Source of the DNA: Desulfovibrio desulfuricans
Lineage (GTDB): Bacteria > Desulfobacterota > Desulfovibrionia > Desulfovibrionales > Desulfovibrionaceae
Assembly (NCBI RefSeq): GCF_004801255.1
Contig: NZ_CP036295.1
Span: 1-64,000, forward strand
Direction: 5' to 3'
Length of the DNA: 64,000 nt
How positions within the stretch are numbered: the stretch's first letter is position 1; the number at the start of each line of letters is the position of its first letter. Below are positions 48,057 to 56,571 of the stretch, piece after piece. The position numbers and the translations under genes are program-made. Under the pieces are notes generated by a model, which saw nothing but the letters and a program-made list of their open reading frames with translations, was not told where the DNA came from and did not search any database.

Positions 48057-49478
48057 CTAGTAGCGGTAGAGGTTGGGCTTGTAGGGGCCCTCGACCTTTA
48101 CGCCGATGTAGTCGGCCTGTTCGGGGGTAAGCTTGGTCAGCTTGACGCCCAGGCGGGCAAGGTGCAGGCGGGCAACTTCTTCGTCCAGCTCCTTGGGCAG
48201 GGTGTACACTTTTTTTCCAAGCTTTTCAGAAGCCAGCTTGAGCTGAGCCAGGGTCTGGTTGGTAAAGCTGTTGGACATGACAAAGCTGGCGTGCCCCGTG
48301 GCGCAGCCAAGGTTGACCAGACGGCCCTCGGCCAGCACGATGATGCTGCGGCCGGACTTGAGTGTCCATTTGTCCACCTGCGGCTTGATGTTCAGGCGGG
48401 TGATGCCGGGGGTGTTTTCGAGATAGGACATCTCGATCTCGCTGTCGAAGTGGCCGATGTTGCAGACAATGGCCTCGTCCTTCATTCCTTCCATGTGCGC
48501 GGCGGTGATAACGTGGTAGTTGCCGGTGCAGGTCACGTAGATGTCGCCCTGAGGCAGGGCGTTTTCGACCGTAGTGACTTCAAAGCCCTCCATGGCGGCC
48601 TGCAGTGCGCAGATGGGGTCGATTTCCGTCACAAGCACGCGCGCGCCAAAGCCGCGCATGGACTGGGCGCAGCCCTTGCCCACGTCGCCGTAGCCCACAA
48701 CCACAACTACCTTGCCAGCCACCATGATGTCGGTGGCGCGCTTGATGCCGTCGGCCAGCGACTCGCGGCAGCCGTACAGGTTGTCGAACTTGGACTTGGT
48801 GACCGAGTCGTTGACGTTGATGGCGGGGAACAGCAGCGTTCCGGCCGCTTCAAGCTGATAGAGTCGGTGCACGCCGGTGGTGGTTTCTTCCGATACACCC
48901 TTTACCTTGGCTGCAACCTTGTGCCAGTGCTGCGGGTCTTCTTTGAGTCGCAGCTTGAGGCGGTCAAGGATGCACTGAAATTCCTTGTTGTCGGTCGGCT
49001 GGTCAAGGATGGCGGGGTTGGCTTCGGCCTCCACGCCTTTGTGGATGAGCAGGGTGGCGTCGCCGCCGTCGTCCACAATAAGGTCGGGTCCGCTGCCGTC
49101 GGGCCAGGTGAGGGCCATCTCGGTGCACCACCAGTAATCTTCAAGATTTTCGCCCTTCCAGGCAAAAACCTTGGCCAAGCCCATTTCGGCAATGGCGGCG
49201 GCGGCGTGGTCCTGGGTGGAAAAAATGTTGCACGATGCCCAGCGGATGTCCGCGCCAAGGGCGTGCAGGGTCTTGATGAGCATGGCCGTCTGGATGGTCA
49301 TGTGCAGCGAGCCCGTAACCTTGAGGCCCTTGAGCGGCTTGGTGGGGCCGTATTTTTTGATGCATTCCATGAGCCCGGGCATTTCGCGCTCGGAAAGCTG
49401 CATTTCTTTTTTGCCAAAGTCTGCCAGCGACATGTCGGCCACTTTGTGGTCAAGGGTCAGGTCAAGGGGTTTGATCAT
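48057..49478 (-). CDS. ahcY: Adenosylhomocysteinase
   Basis: SAH hydrolase splits S-adenosylhomocysteine into adenosine and homocysteine, relieving inhibition of methyltransferases. The 473-residue enzyme has [14 protein letters not shown] and [14 protein letters not shown] in the substrate half. The NAD site [21 protein letters not shown] and the C-terminal Lys-Tyr region ([10 protein letters not shown]) are complete. TAGGAG precedes the ATG. The SahR-like gene lies 76 bases upstream on the same strand. I looked for a SAH riboswitch in that gap and saw none, so control is probably by the regulator. Confidence 0.97.
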   Translation of the reverse strand: MIKPLDLTLDHKVADMSLADFGKKEMQLSEREMPGLMECIKKYGPTKPLKGLKVTGSLHMTIQTAMLIKTLHALGADIRWASCNIFSTQDHAAAAIAEMGLAKVFAWKGENLEDYWWCTEMALTWPDGSGPDLIVDDGGDATLLIHKGVEAEANPAILDQPTDNKEFQCILDRLKLRLKEDPQHWHKVAAKVKGVSEETTTGVHRLYQLEAAGTLLFPAINVNDSVTKSKFDNLYGCRESLADGIKRATDIMVAGKVVVVVGYGDVGKGCAQSMRGFGARVLVTEIDPICALQAAMEGFEVTTVENALPQGDIYVTCTGNYHVITAAHMEGMKDEAIVCNIGHFDSEIEMSYLENTPGITRLNIKPQVDKWTLKSGRSIIVLAEGRLVNLGCATGHASFVMSNSFTNQTLAQLKLASEKLGKKVYTLPKELDEEVARLHLARLGVKLTKLTPEQADYIGVKVEGPYKPNLYRY

Positions 49479-49554
49479 GGGGGTCTCCTATCCGTAATTC
49501 TGTTGTGGTCGTTTGCGATATATTACTAAAAAAAGTAACTACTTGTGGTGTCAG

Positions 49555-50478
49555 CTAACAGGCCTCGGCGCTCAGCAACAGCAGGGTCATGTCCCTGTCA
49601 ACGGGCATGTGCCTGCACTGCAAAACCCTGAACCCCGCCGAGGCAAGGTCCACGCCGAGCTGCTGTTCGTCAAAGCCGAGCCAGCGGTCGCCATAGCGGA
49701 TACGCATGGTTTCGTCAGCGTGGCGCTGAAAGTCGGCCACAAAAAGCCTGCCGCCCGAGGCCATGATGCGGCGTATCTCGCGCAGGCCTTCGGCCGGGTC
49801 GGAGAGGTGGTGCAGCACAAGGTTGATGCAGGCAAAGTCAGCCTCGTGGTCACGCAGGGGCAAGTGGCTGAGTTCGCCAATGCGCAGCGATACCCGGCCT
49901 TCGGCCAGAGCTTCTGGGGCAAAGCGGCGGCGGCAGATCTCGAGCATGCGGGCAGAGCCGTCCACGCCGATGAGGCCGTGCGCCTTGGGCAGCATGCGGG
50001 CCAGCACCGCGCCCGTACCGCAACCAAGATCCACTGCGGTGCCGCAGCCAGCGGGTACGGCCTCGCAAACTGCTTCAGAAAGATCAAACGAACCAAGTAC
50101 TTCGCGGTTAAGCTCGTCCCAGTCTTCCGCAATGGCGTTAAAGAACTGGCGGGTTTTGAGTGCGCGCTCCTCAAGCATCTGGGCGGCCATGTTGATGTCG
50201 GCGCGCATGGCCGCATCAGGATGCACAAAGGGGGTAAGGGCACGCAAAAATTCGCGTTCCTCGCCGGAGTGAGGAGTTGCGTAAAATACCCACAGGCCGT
50301 CCCGCCGCGAGGTAAGCAACCCCGCTTCGGTAAGTATCTTGAGGTGGCGCGAAACGCGCGACTGCCCCATATCAAGGATGCTGACCAGTTCGTTGACCGA
50401 GAGTTCGTAATGCAGCAAGATGTGCACAAGGCGCAGGCGCGTCTCGTCCGAAAGGGCCTTGAAATATAAAAGTGCCAT
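49555..50478 (-). CDS. sahR: ArsR-type regulator with methyltransferase domain (SahR-like)
   Basis: This 307-residue protein joins an ArsR helix-turn-helix (about 1-75; ALSDETRLRLVHILLHYELS and QSRVSRHLKILTEAGLL) to a Rossmann SAM-binding domain with motif I VDLGCGTG at 149-156 and IRIGELSHLPL-like strands. This architecture, beside ahcY, matches SahR, the SAH-responsive repressor of methionine-cycle genes in Desulfovibrio. The start at 50478 has AGGAAAGCC ahead; a longer frame would run over two palindromes that look like operators. The bound ligand is probably SAH. Whether the domain still methylates anything is unknown. Confidence 0.86.
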   Translation of the reverse strand: MALLYFKALSDETRLRLVHILLHYELSVNELVSILDMGQSRVSRHLKILTEAGLLTSRRDGLWVFYATPHSGEEREFLRALTPFVHPDAAMRADINMAAQMLEERALKTRQFFNAIAEDWDELNREVLGSFDLSEAVCEAVPAGCGTAVDLGCGTGAVLARMLPKAHGLIGVDGSARMLEICRRRFAPEALAEGRVSLRIGELSHLPLRDHEADFACINLVLHHLSDPAEGLREIRRIMASGGRLFVADFQRHADETMRIRYGDRWLGFDEQQLGVDLASAGFRVLQCRHMPVDRDMTLLLLSAEAC

Positions 50479-50490
50479 GGCTTTCCTATA

Positions 50491-50519
50491 AATCAAATTT
50501 GATTGATACAAGTATCAAT
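50491..50519. promoter_or_regulatory. Two overlapping palindromes, candidate SahR operator
   Basis: AATCAAATTTGATT (50491-50504) is a perfect palindrome. ATTGATACAAGTATCAAT (50502-50519) has perfect eight-base arms around two bases. They overlap by three bases and lie 13-41 bases before the sahR start, where they would block its promoter. Both share the ATCAA/TTGAT half-site. Confidence 0.62.
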
Positions 50520-50657
50520 ATATCTGGATATAGTCAATGCGCTCAAGCCGCGCCCGTGTTGAGCGCTCACGGCAGCAGGGCAAAACTGGCCGGAACAGAT
50601 AAATATTCCGCGCCTGGGGTAATCCGGGTTAGCCCGGACCGGAGTTATGGAGCAGTG

Positions 50658-51161
50658 ATGGCAGCCTTTCGCAAACGTCAAAAAGACACGCAACCCGTAC
50701 CCGCCATGGAGGTTATGGCCTCTGTGCTGGCCGGGCTTGGCGCAGCCCCCGGTCAGGGGGAAACCCGCGCGCGGCTGCAGCAGCTCTGGCTCAACTGGGC
50801 AATGGTGATGGGGCCGGAGCTCGCGCCGCTGGCGCGACCCATGGGCCACCACCGCGACCTTTTGCTCATTGGGGCTGAGGACGCCATGCTGGCGCAAGAG
50901 CTGCACCTGCTGGCGGGCGAGATGCTTGAGAGGGTCAACGCCTTTATGGAGCAGCCATTCTTTACTGCCATCAAGGTGACCCTGCTCATGGGCAAGGCCG
51001 GTCTGGACAAAACCGCAGCCAGTAAAGCCGCGCCTGCAGGTAGCGCCCCCCGACCAAAAAGGCCGGAACCGCCTAACGCCCACGGGCTGTATCTTGAAGC
51101 CATGGACCCCAGCTCGCCGGTGGCGCGGGCTTACGCGCGCTTTGTGCGCCAGCGGGGCTGA
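50658..51161 (+). CDS. dciA: DciA-like protein (DUF721)
   Basis: DciA assists loading of the replicative helicase DnaB in bacteria without DnaC. The 167 residues contain the DUF721 pattern: AMEVMASVLAGLG, LQQLWLNWAMVMGPELAPLARPMGHHRDLLLIGAEDAMLAQELHLLAGEMLERVN, and a proline-rich tail. GGAG lies eight bases before the ATG at 50658; the open frame extends upstream into the sahR leader. It is divergent from sahR. The helicase-loader role is inferred from the family, not tested here. Confidence 0.75.
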   Translation: MAAFRKRQKDTQPVPAMEVMASVLAGLGAAPGQGETRARLQQLWLNWAMVMGPELAPLARPMGHHRDLLLIGAEDAMLAQELHLLAGEMLERVNAFMEQPFFTAIKVTLLMGKAGLDKTAASKAAPAGSAPRPKRPEPPNAHGLYLEAMDPSSPVARAYARFVRQRG

Positions 51162-51494
51162 GACTGGCTGGCGCTATCGCCCGCGCGGCTCTGCCGCAAC
51201 CGCAATGCGTCCGCCCTGCCAGGCGGGGTTGGCGCAAGGGGCAGGGCCGGGCAGGGATGGGCGCAGCGGCAGCCTTTGCCGACAAAAAGGAGTAAACCGC
51301 AAAAGAAAAGTATCTTTTTTAAGTAAAAAATTTAGTATATTACAAAAAATACGTGCTGTTTAAGCATGCGATTTTGTTGTTCGCTTGCTGCGCTTTATTG
51401 ACAACTCTTCTGCTGCAGTGCTAGTTTTCCCCAACGTTGTTTGGGTATTTGTTGTGACCGTTGCTTGATGGTCTGACCCTGCGGAGGATAATGA
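51162..51494. promoter_or_regulatory. Gap with AT-rich stretch and a candidate promoter
   Basis: This 333-base gap turns AT-rich from 51300. TTGACA at 51398-51403 is followed 18 bases later by TAGTTT with an upstream TG (51420-51427), a plausible extended -10 promoter for the gene at 51495. I saw no gene or RNA in the first half. Confidence 0.4.
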
Positions 51495-51872
51495 ATGAAC
51501 GCGCAGAAAACCATGGAAGACATCTGTCTGAAACAGGACAATGGCTGCGACTTTGCCTTTAGCGGTCGTCTTTTTTCAGAATGCTCATGGTATGATGAAT
51601 CGCAGGGCACGCTGACCCGCCAAAAGCTCTATGTGACCGAAAGCAACGAGCAGGTGTATTACATTGTGCGTTCCAGCGGTCAGGAACGCAGCCGCCACGC
51701 CTACAAGCTTTTCATGCGCGGCGATGTGTGCATTATCCACAACGGCGTTACCGAAATGGCCCTGCAGTTTGAGATGCTTATGCTGGCCGTGCGTGGCCTG
51801 TGCGGACTCGAATCCGGCTCTACTCCCTCGCTCTCCATGGTTGAAGAAATGCTCAAGGCCGCCAACGCCTGA
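51495..51872 (+). CDS. Conserved small hypothetical protein
   Basis: This is a 125-residue soluble protein. It begins MNAQKTMEDICLKQDNGCDFAF and contains a beta-rich middle (KLYVTESNEQVYYIVRS, GDVCIIHNGVTEMALQFEML). The C-terminal helix includes SLSMVEEMLKAANA. GGAGG stands seven bases before the ATG, a promoter lies about 70 bases upstream, and a strong terminator follows, so it is a free-standing and probably well-expressed gene. I do not recognise a functional family. Confidence 0.75.
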   Translation: MNAQKTMEDICLKQDNGCDFAFSGRLFSECSWYDESQGTLTRQKLYVTESNEQVYYIVRSSGQERSRHAYKLFMRGDVCIIHNGVTEMALQFEMLMLAVRGLCGLESGSTPSLSMVEEMLKAANA

Positions 51873-51933
51873 TATTTCCATATAGCCGCTGCTGGCGCTC
51901 ACGCGCGGGCAAACGCAACCTCCACATGAAACG

Positions 51934-51957
51934 GCCCTCTCTCTGAGAGGGCTTTTT
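51934..51957 (+). terminator. Rho-independent terminator after the small hypothetical gene
   Basis: GCCCTCTC, a TCT loop and GAGAGGGC form a perfect eight-base-pair stem followed by TTTTT, 61 bases after the stop. Confidence 0.92.
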
Positions 51958-52009
51958 CATTTTGAGCTACAGACATTATGGAATATTGCAGGACGGCGCA
52001 TTGTTTTCA

Positions 52010-52044
52010 CGCAGCCCGACCGCAACAGTTGCGGCCGGGCTGCG
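52010..52044 (-). other. Long hairpin downstream of dctM
   Basis: CGCAGCCCG and CCGCAAC pair with GTTGCGG and CGGGCTGCG, giving a 15-16 base-pair stem with one A-C mismatch, just after the dctM stop. No T-run follows on the minus strand, so it may protect the 3' end rather than terminate on its own. Confidence 0.6.
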
Positions 52045-52052
52045 GTGATCAA

Positions 52053-53348
52053 TCAGTACAGGCCAAGAAATTTTGGAACAAAGGTTGTGATGGAGGGGAA
52101 GGCCGTTATGACGGCCAGCGCAAGCAGGGCTGCCCCAATAAGCGGCAATGCCTCCTTGCTGATCTGCTCCATGGTGAGGCCGCTGATCTTGGCGCCAACA
52201 TAGAGGTTTACGGCCACAGGCGGCGTAACCTGGCCCACGGCAAGGTTGATTGTCATCATGATGCCAAACCAGACAGGATCCCACTGAAAGTGGCTGACAA
52301 TGGGCAACATGAAGGGCAGAAATACATAGTAGATGGAAATGGCGTCCAGCAACATGCCTGCAATCAGCAGGATTATGTTGATCATCAGCAGCACTATCCA
52401 TGGGGTATTGGACATGCCAAGCAAGACGCCAGAACATTTTTCAACCAGCCCAACGGCTGAGCCAACCCACGAATACAGGCCTGCACAGGTGACCACAATC
52501 ATTACTATCGCAGTTGCCTTGGCAGTTTCTGTCAAAATTTCGATAATAATTTCAAGGCTGTTGATTGTGCGATAAATAAATACGCCCACAAAAAGCCCAT
52601 AGAATATGGCCACAGCGGCAGCTTCTGTGGGTGTGAAAACACCGCCATAAATGCCGCCAAGAATAACCACGGGGGTCATGATGCCCCAAAATGCTTCGCG
52701 CAGCGCCTTGCCGACGGGTTGCTGACGTGGCTTGCCCTTGTATCCGCGTTTGCGCGAGATAAGCAGCACCGCACCCATGATAAAAAAAGCCACAACAATG
52801 CCTGGTACAAAACCCGCTGCAAACAGGGCCGGTACCGATACATCCGCAACACCGCCATACACAATGAAGGCTATGCTGGGGGGTATGACAATGGCAAGGC
52901 CAGACGTGACAGAAACTGTCGCCGTGGCAAATGCCTTGTCATAGCCAGCCTTGGCCATGCCGGGAATAAGTATGAGGCCCAGGGCAGCCACTGTGGCAGG
53001 CCCGGAGCCGCTGACAGCACCCCAAAATGTGGCCACGGCCACAGTGGCCACGGCCAGCCCGCCGGTCATGGAACCCACCAGGGCCTCCATAAGCGCCACA
53101 ATGCGGGCGGCTATGCCTGCCCGCTCCATGATGTATCCCGCGAGAATAAAGAAGGGTATGGCAAGCAGTGGAAACTTGGCAATTCCTGCAAAGAAATTGT
53201 AGGAAAGCATGCTGACGCCCATATCCCACTTCCACACCACAAAAAGGGCGGAAAAGCCCAGCGCGAGGGCAATGGGCACGCGAAAAAGCAGGGGAACAAG
53301 AAAAAGCGTCAACAACCAGAAGGCGGGATCGTGAAGCAGTGCGTCCAT
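52053..53348 (-). CDS. dctM: TRAP transporter large permease DctM
   Basis: DctM is the ion-coupled membrane subunit of a TRAP transporter. The 431 residues form about a dozen membrane helices and carry family blocks such as FAGIAKFPLLAIPFFILAGY, FWGAVSGSGPATVAALG, and MTINLAVGQVTPPVAVNLYV. It is the last gene of the leftward dctP-dctQ-dctM set, 12 bases after dctQ. The substrate is set by DctP and is probably an organic acid. Confidence 0.94.
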   Translation of the reverse strand: MDALLHDPAFWLLTLFLVPLLFRVPIALALGFSALFVVWKWDMGVSMLSYNFFAGIAKFPLLAIPFFILAGYIMERAGIAARIVALMEALVGSMTGGLAVATVAVATFWGAVSGSGPATVAALGLILIPGMAKAGYDKAFATATVSVTSGLAIVIPPSIAFIVYGGVADVSVPALFAAGFVPGIVVAFFIMGAVLLISRKRGYKGKPRQQPVGKALREAFWGIMTPVVILGGIYGGVFTPTEAAAVAIFYGLFVGVFIYRTINSLEIIIEILTETAKATAIVMIVVTCAGLYSWVGSAVGLVEKCSGVLLGMSNTPWIVLLMINIILLIAGMLLDAISIYYVFLPFMLPIVSHFQWDPVWFGIMMTINLAVGQVTPPVAVNLYVGAKISGLTMEQISKEALPLIGAALLALAVITAFPSITTFVPKFLGLY

Positions 53349-53360
53349 AGTATCCCCCGC

Positions 53361-53843
53361 CTAAAAGTTGTTGGTGCGCTGGTCTTCAAAAGCCCTTTGC
53401 GCAATGCGGAAAATAATAAGCAGGGAAAACAGCGGGGTGGCAATTGTGTACCACCATACAGGAATCCCCAGGGCCTCAGAGGTCGCGTCAAGATCAATTT
53501 CGTCCACGACCTCTGTGAAGCCAGTCCAGCACAGTGCGCCAAAAAAACACACGCCAAGCAGTACAGAGCCCCAGTAGCAGATGCGCCGATAGCGCAGCGG
53601 CAGTGAATCGTACAACGCGGTCATGCCCAGATGCCCACCCTCGCGAAAGGCGCGGGCCGTGCCCAGCATAGTTATCCAGACAAAGAAATTGATGGTAATT
53701 TCTTCTGTCCATGCAAAAGAAAAAGAAGTGCAGTAACGTACTATCACGTTGATAAATGCGATGACAGCCATTGCAGCCAGTATGAATGCTCCCAGCAGAT
53801 CCTCAAACCGTTTGTCCAACAGACTCCACATCATTGTACCCAT
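53361..53843 (-). CDS. dctQ: TRAP transporter small permease DctQ
   Basis: DctQ is the four-helix partner of DctM. The 160 residues contain the family motifs FSFAWTEEITINFFVWITMLG and AFREGGHLGMTALYDSLP, and end in a charged tail. An ATG nine bases further in is an alternative start; GAGGGGGG lies ahead of the chosen one. The upstream open frame overlaps dctP and is not used. Confidence 0.9.
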   Translation of the reverse strand: MGTMMWSLLDKRFEDLLGAFILAAMAVIAFINVIVRYCTSFSFAWTEEITINFFVWITMLGTARAFREGGHLGMTALYDSLPLRYRRICYWGSVLLGVCFFGALCWTGFTEVVDEIDLDATSEALGIPVWWYTIATPLFSLLIIFRIAQRAFEDQRTNNF

Positions 53844-53892
53844 CCCTGAAAAACCCCCCTCGAACGCCCGTGGCGTCATGAGGGGGGTGATG

Positions 53893-54990
53893 CTATTTTG
53901 CTGCGGCCATATCCTGCTCAGCTGCCTTGACCAGATCGGGCCCGATTTTTGCTGCCCAGTCATCGCGCACGGCCTTGGTGGCCTTATGGAACTGCGCAAT
54001 CTGCTCGGGTGTAAGGCGCGAAACGGTCATGCCGTGCTGTTCAAGGCAGGCATAGGGGTCGTTGATTTCGGGGAGTTTGCCGATTTTTTCCAGATAGGCC
54101 TTCGAAGCGCCATCGTCCATGCCAAGGCGGGAGAGGGCCTTGCTGTAGGCTTCCATTTCTTTGGCGCAGGCAAGCAGAATCTGCTGGTCTTCGGGCGTAA
54201 ACTGTGACCATACAGCGGGATTGATGCCGAGCATCAGCGGGTCAATGACGTAGTGCCAATCGCAGAGAAATTTGTGGAAATCCCATATTTTCAGGGGAAT
54301 ATTGATGCCATTGGTGGGGTTTTCCTGCCCGTCCACAACGCCCTGCTGAAAGCCCGTTGTGGCTTCTGCCCAGTTCATGTTGACGGGGTTTGCCCCAAGC
54401 GCACGAAAAGTATCAATAAAAATTGGGCTGCCAACCACGCGGATCTTGAGGCCCTGCATGTCTTCGGGTTTGGTGATGGGGCCTTTGCTTGTGGTCATTT
54501 CGCGGTAGCCGTTTTCGCCCCAGCCCAGAAATTTAACGCCCTTATGCTCAACAGCGGCGATCAGCATTGCGCCCGACTTGCCAGCGGTGACCGCATCGAT
54601 TGCCTTGTAGCGGTCTGGCTGCACGGCCATGAAAAAGGGCAGCGCCGTGAGGTTCAGCTCCTTGATCTGGGGCGACCAGTTGATGGGCGAAGCCAGCGCA
54701 AAATCAATGGCGCCGTTGCGCAGCATAAGAAATTCAGAGGTCTGTTTGCCTGCCAGCAGCTGGCTGGAGGGATAGACCTTGATGTTTATGCGGCCATTGG
54801 TGCGCTCGTTGACCAGTTCGGCAAAACGGGCAGCTGTGAGGCCCCAGCCAGAGGTGGCGCCAGGAACAACGCTGAGTTTGTACTCTGCCTTGTAGGCCGC
54901 CTCAGCCTTCTGCGATAAAGCAAGCAATGCCCCGGCTGACAGCAGGCACACGAACACAACGCCCCATGTCCAACGCATAAAGCCTTTCAT
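53893..54990 (-). CDS. dctP: TRAP transporter substrate-binding protein DctP
   Basis: DctP is the periplasmic receptor that delivers substrate to DctQM. The 365-residue precursor has a Sec signal peptide ending near QKAEA-AY. Family blocks include FAELVNERTNGRINIKVYP and NWAEATTGFQQGVVDGQENP. The arginine region LKIRVVGSPIFIDTFRALGANPV usually holds the carboxylate group of the ligand. GAGGAG precedes the ATG. An inverted repeat at 55034-55058 lies just upstream. Confidence 0.93.
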   Translation of the reverse strand: MKGFMRWTWGVVFVCLLSAGALLALSQKAEAAYKAEYKLSVVPGATSGWGLTAARFAELVNERTNGRINIKVYPSSQLLAGKQTSEFLMLRNGAIDFALASPINWSPQIKELNLTALPFFMAVQPDRYKAIDAVTAGKSGAMLIAAVEHKGVKFLGWGENGYREMTTSKGPITKPEDMQGLKIRVVGSPIFIDTFRALGANPVNMNWAEATTGFQQGVVDGQENPTNGINIPLKIWDFHKFLCDWHYVIDPLMLGINPAVWSQFTPEDQQILLACAKEMEAYSKALSRLGMDDGASKAYLEKIGKLPEINDPYACLEQHGMTVSRLTPEQIAQFHKATKAVRDDWAAKIGPDLVKAAEQDMAAAK

Positions 54991-55408
54991 ATTCACAATC
55001 TCCTCATCAAAAGGGTAACAAACAAGACCTTGCCATACATGCGCGGGCAACATGTATGAGCGCCAATCCTTCGCAGCATTGGCGGCTCTGCCGTAATAAC
55101 GGGATCTTTGGCAGCCTTGTGGGCCGATGGACGCCAGCAGGTTTTGCAGCGGGGCTTGTGGCCGGGCGTTGCCGCTGAAAGGTACCCTCGGTATAAAGAT
55201 CGCGAATGAGTATTTCTTTATTTATGCCAGACTTACGCAGAATGGTACAGATTTTTTTGGGGTGTTGCGTGGCAGGCTGTGGAGAAAATTGGTTTGACGC
55301 CACGTTGAAAGGGGTGGGCATGTGCTTTATCATGCACCATAAATATGCTCCCATCAAAATGGCTGGCAACAAGTTATGCAATCAAACATTATACGGCAGT
55401 GAGGCAAG
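54991..55408. promoter_or_regulatory. dctP upstream region with an inverted repeat
   Basis: This 418-base gap separates divergent genes. CATACATG (55034-55041) and CATGTATG (55051-55058) are perfect inverted repeats nine bases apart, 44-68 bases before dctP, a good position for an operator or leader hairpin. The rest is partly AT-rich and holds the thioesterase promoter. I saw no gene in it. Confidence 0.4.
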
Positions 55409-55819
55409 ATGAGCACGACACTACAGCCAGGTATGACAGGCACTCTGGAAACCACGGTCACGGAATCCATGCTGGCAAGCAGCGTGGGCAGCGGCAAGGT
55501 CGACGTGTTTTCAACCGCCATGATGGTGGCCTGGATGGAAGCGACAGCCGTGGATGTGGCCCAAGCCTGCCTTGAGCAGGGGCAAACTACTGTAGGGACC
55601 GGCATAAGCGTGACCCATGTGGCTGCAACACCGCTGGGCATGAAGGTGCGCTTTACCGCAGAGCTGACGGCTGTCTCCGCCAACGGCAAGGGTCTGAGCT
55701 TTAAGGTTGCCGCCCACGACGAGGCCGGGCTTATTGGCGAGGGCACGCACGAGCGCGTGGTGGTGAACAGGGAAAAGTTTGAGGCGCGCACCAGGGCCAA
55801 GGGGCAGCCCAAGGATTAG
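55409..55819 (+). CDS. FlK-like hotdog thioesterase
   Basis: This 136-residue hotdog-fold protein resembles fluoroacetyl-CoA thioesterase FlK. The pieces expected around its active site are visible: FSTAMMVAWMEATA with a central glutamate, VGTGISVTHVAATPLGMKV with the histidine, and GEGTHERVVVN near the C-terminus. Most bacterial FlK homologues act on ordinary or toxic short acyl-CoAs, so defence against fluoroacetate is not implied. GAGG lies before the ATG. It is divergent from dctP. Confidence 0.82.
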   Translation: MSTTLQPGMTGTLETTVTESMLASSVGSGKVDVFSTAMMVAWMEATAVDVAQACLEQGQTTVGTGISVTHVAATPLGMKVRFTAELTAVSANGKGLSFKVAAHDEAGLIGEGTHERVVVNREKFEARTRAKGQPKD

Positions 55820-55955
55820 CCAACAGGATAAACAGTAGGGGCCAGAAGTCGAATCGTTACGGCGCGGGGGCCATCCTGCCGTTGGCTGTTGTTGTGGGCT
55901 TTTGCGTCAAAACGCAGTAATCTGCTAGGGTCTGTGCAATACAAGGAGTTTTTAT

Positions 55956-56498
55956 ATGCAGAATCTTACTTTTGTCGGCATATCGGGCAGCCTGCGCAAG
56001 GCCTCGCGCAATACCGGGCTTTTGCGCTGCTGCGCTGCGCATCTTCCACAGGGCGTAAGCCTGCGGATTGCAGATATTTCGTCCCTGCCGCTGTATAATG
56101 CGGATATGGAAAAACCCGAGGCAGCGCAGCAGCTGATTGATCTGGTCAGCGCTGCGGACGGTTTGGTGCTGGCCTGCCCGGAATACAACTATTCGTTGGC
56201 CCCGGCGCTCAAAAATGCGCTGGACTGGCTTTCGCGCGAGCCTGATCTTGCCCCGCTGGCGGGCAAGACGGCCTGCATTGTGGGCGCGGGCGGCGGTATG
56301 GGCACTTCGCGCGCGCAGTACCATCTGCGCCAGGTGTGCGTGTATCTGAACCTGCACCTGCTGAACAAGCCCGAGCTGTTCTCCAATGCCTTTACCCCTG
56401 CGTTTGCCGACAACGGCGACGTGCAGGACGAGGCCCTTGCCCAACAGGTGGCGGCGCTTATGCAGGCCATGGCCGACTGGACGCTGCGGCTTAAATAA
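55956..56498 (+). CDS. NADPH-dependent FMN reductase family protein
   Basis: This is a 180-residue flavodoxin-fold reductase. The FMN phosphate loop is SGSLRKASRNTGLL, and the isoalloxazine loop is CPEYNYSLAPALKNALDWLSR, both typical of the NADPH-dependent FMN/azo/quinone reductase family. The glycine-rich VGAGGGMGTSRAQ block also fits. AAGGAG precedes the ATG. It may act in quinone or electrophile detoxification, but no partner gene is adjacent. Confidence 0.9.
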   Translation: MQNLTFVGISGSLRKASRNTGLLRCCAAHLPQGVSLRIADISSLPLYNADMEKPEAAQQLIDLVSAADGLVLACPEYNYSLAPALKNALDWLSREPDLAPLAGKTACIVGAGGGMGTSRAQYHLRQVCVYLNLHLLNKPELFSNAFTPAFADNGDVQDEALAQQVAALMQAMADWTLRLK

Positions 56499-56571
56499 CC
56501 CGCTCTTGCGGCCCCGTGGCGTTGCCCATCCGCAATGCGCTGCGGGGCTGAAATGTGCAAAAGGAACTTCA

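Noticed and set aside
49479-49554. Possible SAH riboswitch before ahcY
   Set aside because: The 76-base gap shows no riboswitch-like conserved core or GC-rich pseudoknot. It only has a weak TTACT/AGTAA repeat.
55206-55412. Small rightward frame with several cysteines upstream of the thioesterase
   Set aside because: No ribosome-binding site, overlaps the thioesterase start, and the codon pattern looks non-coding.
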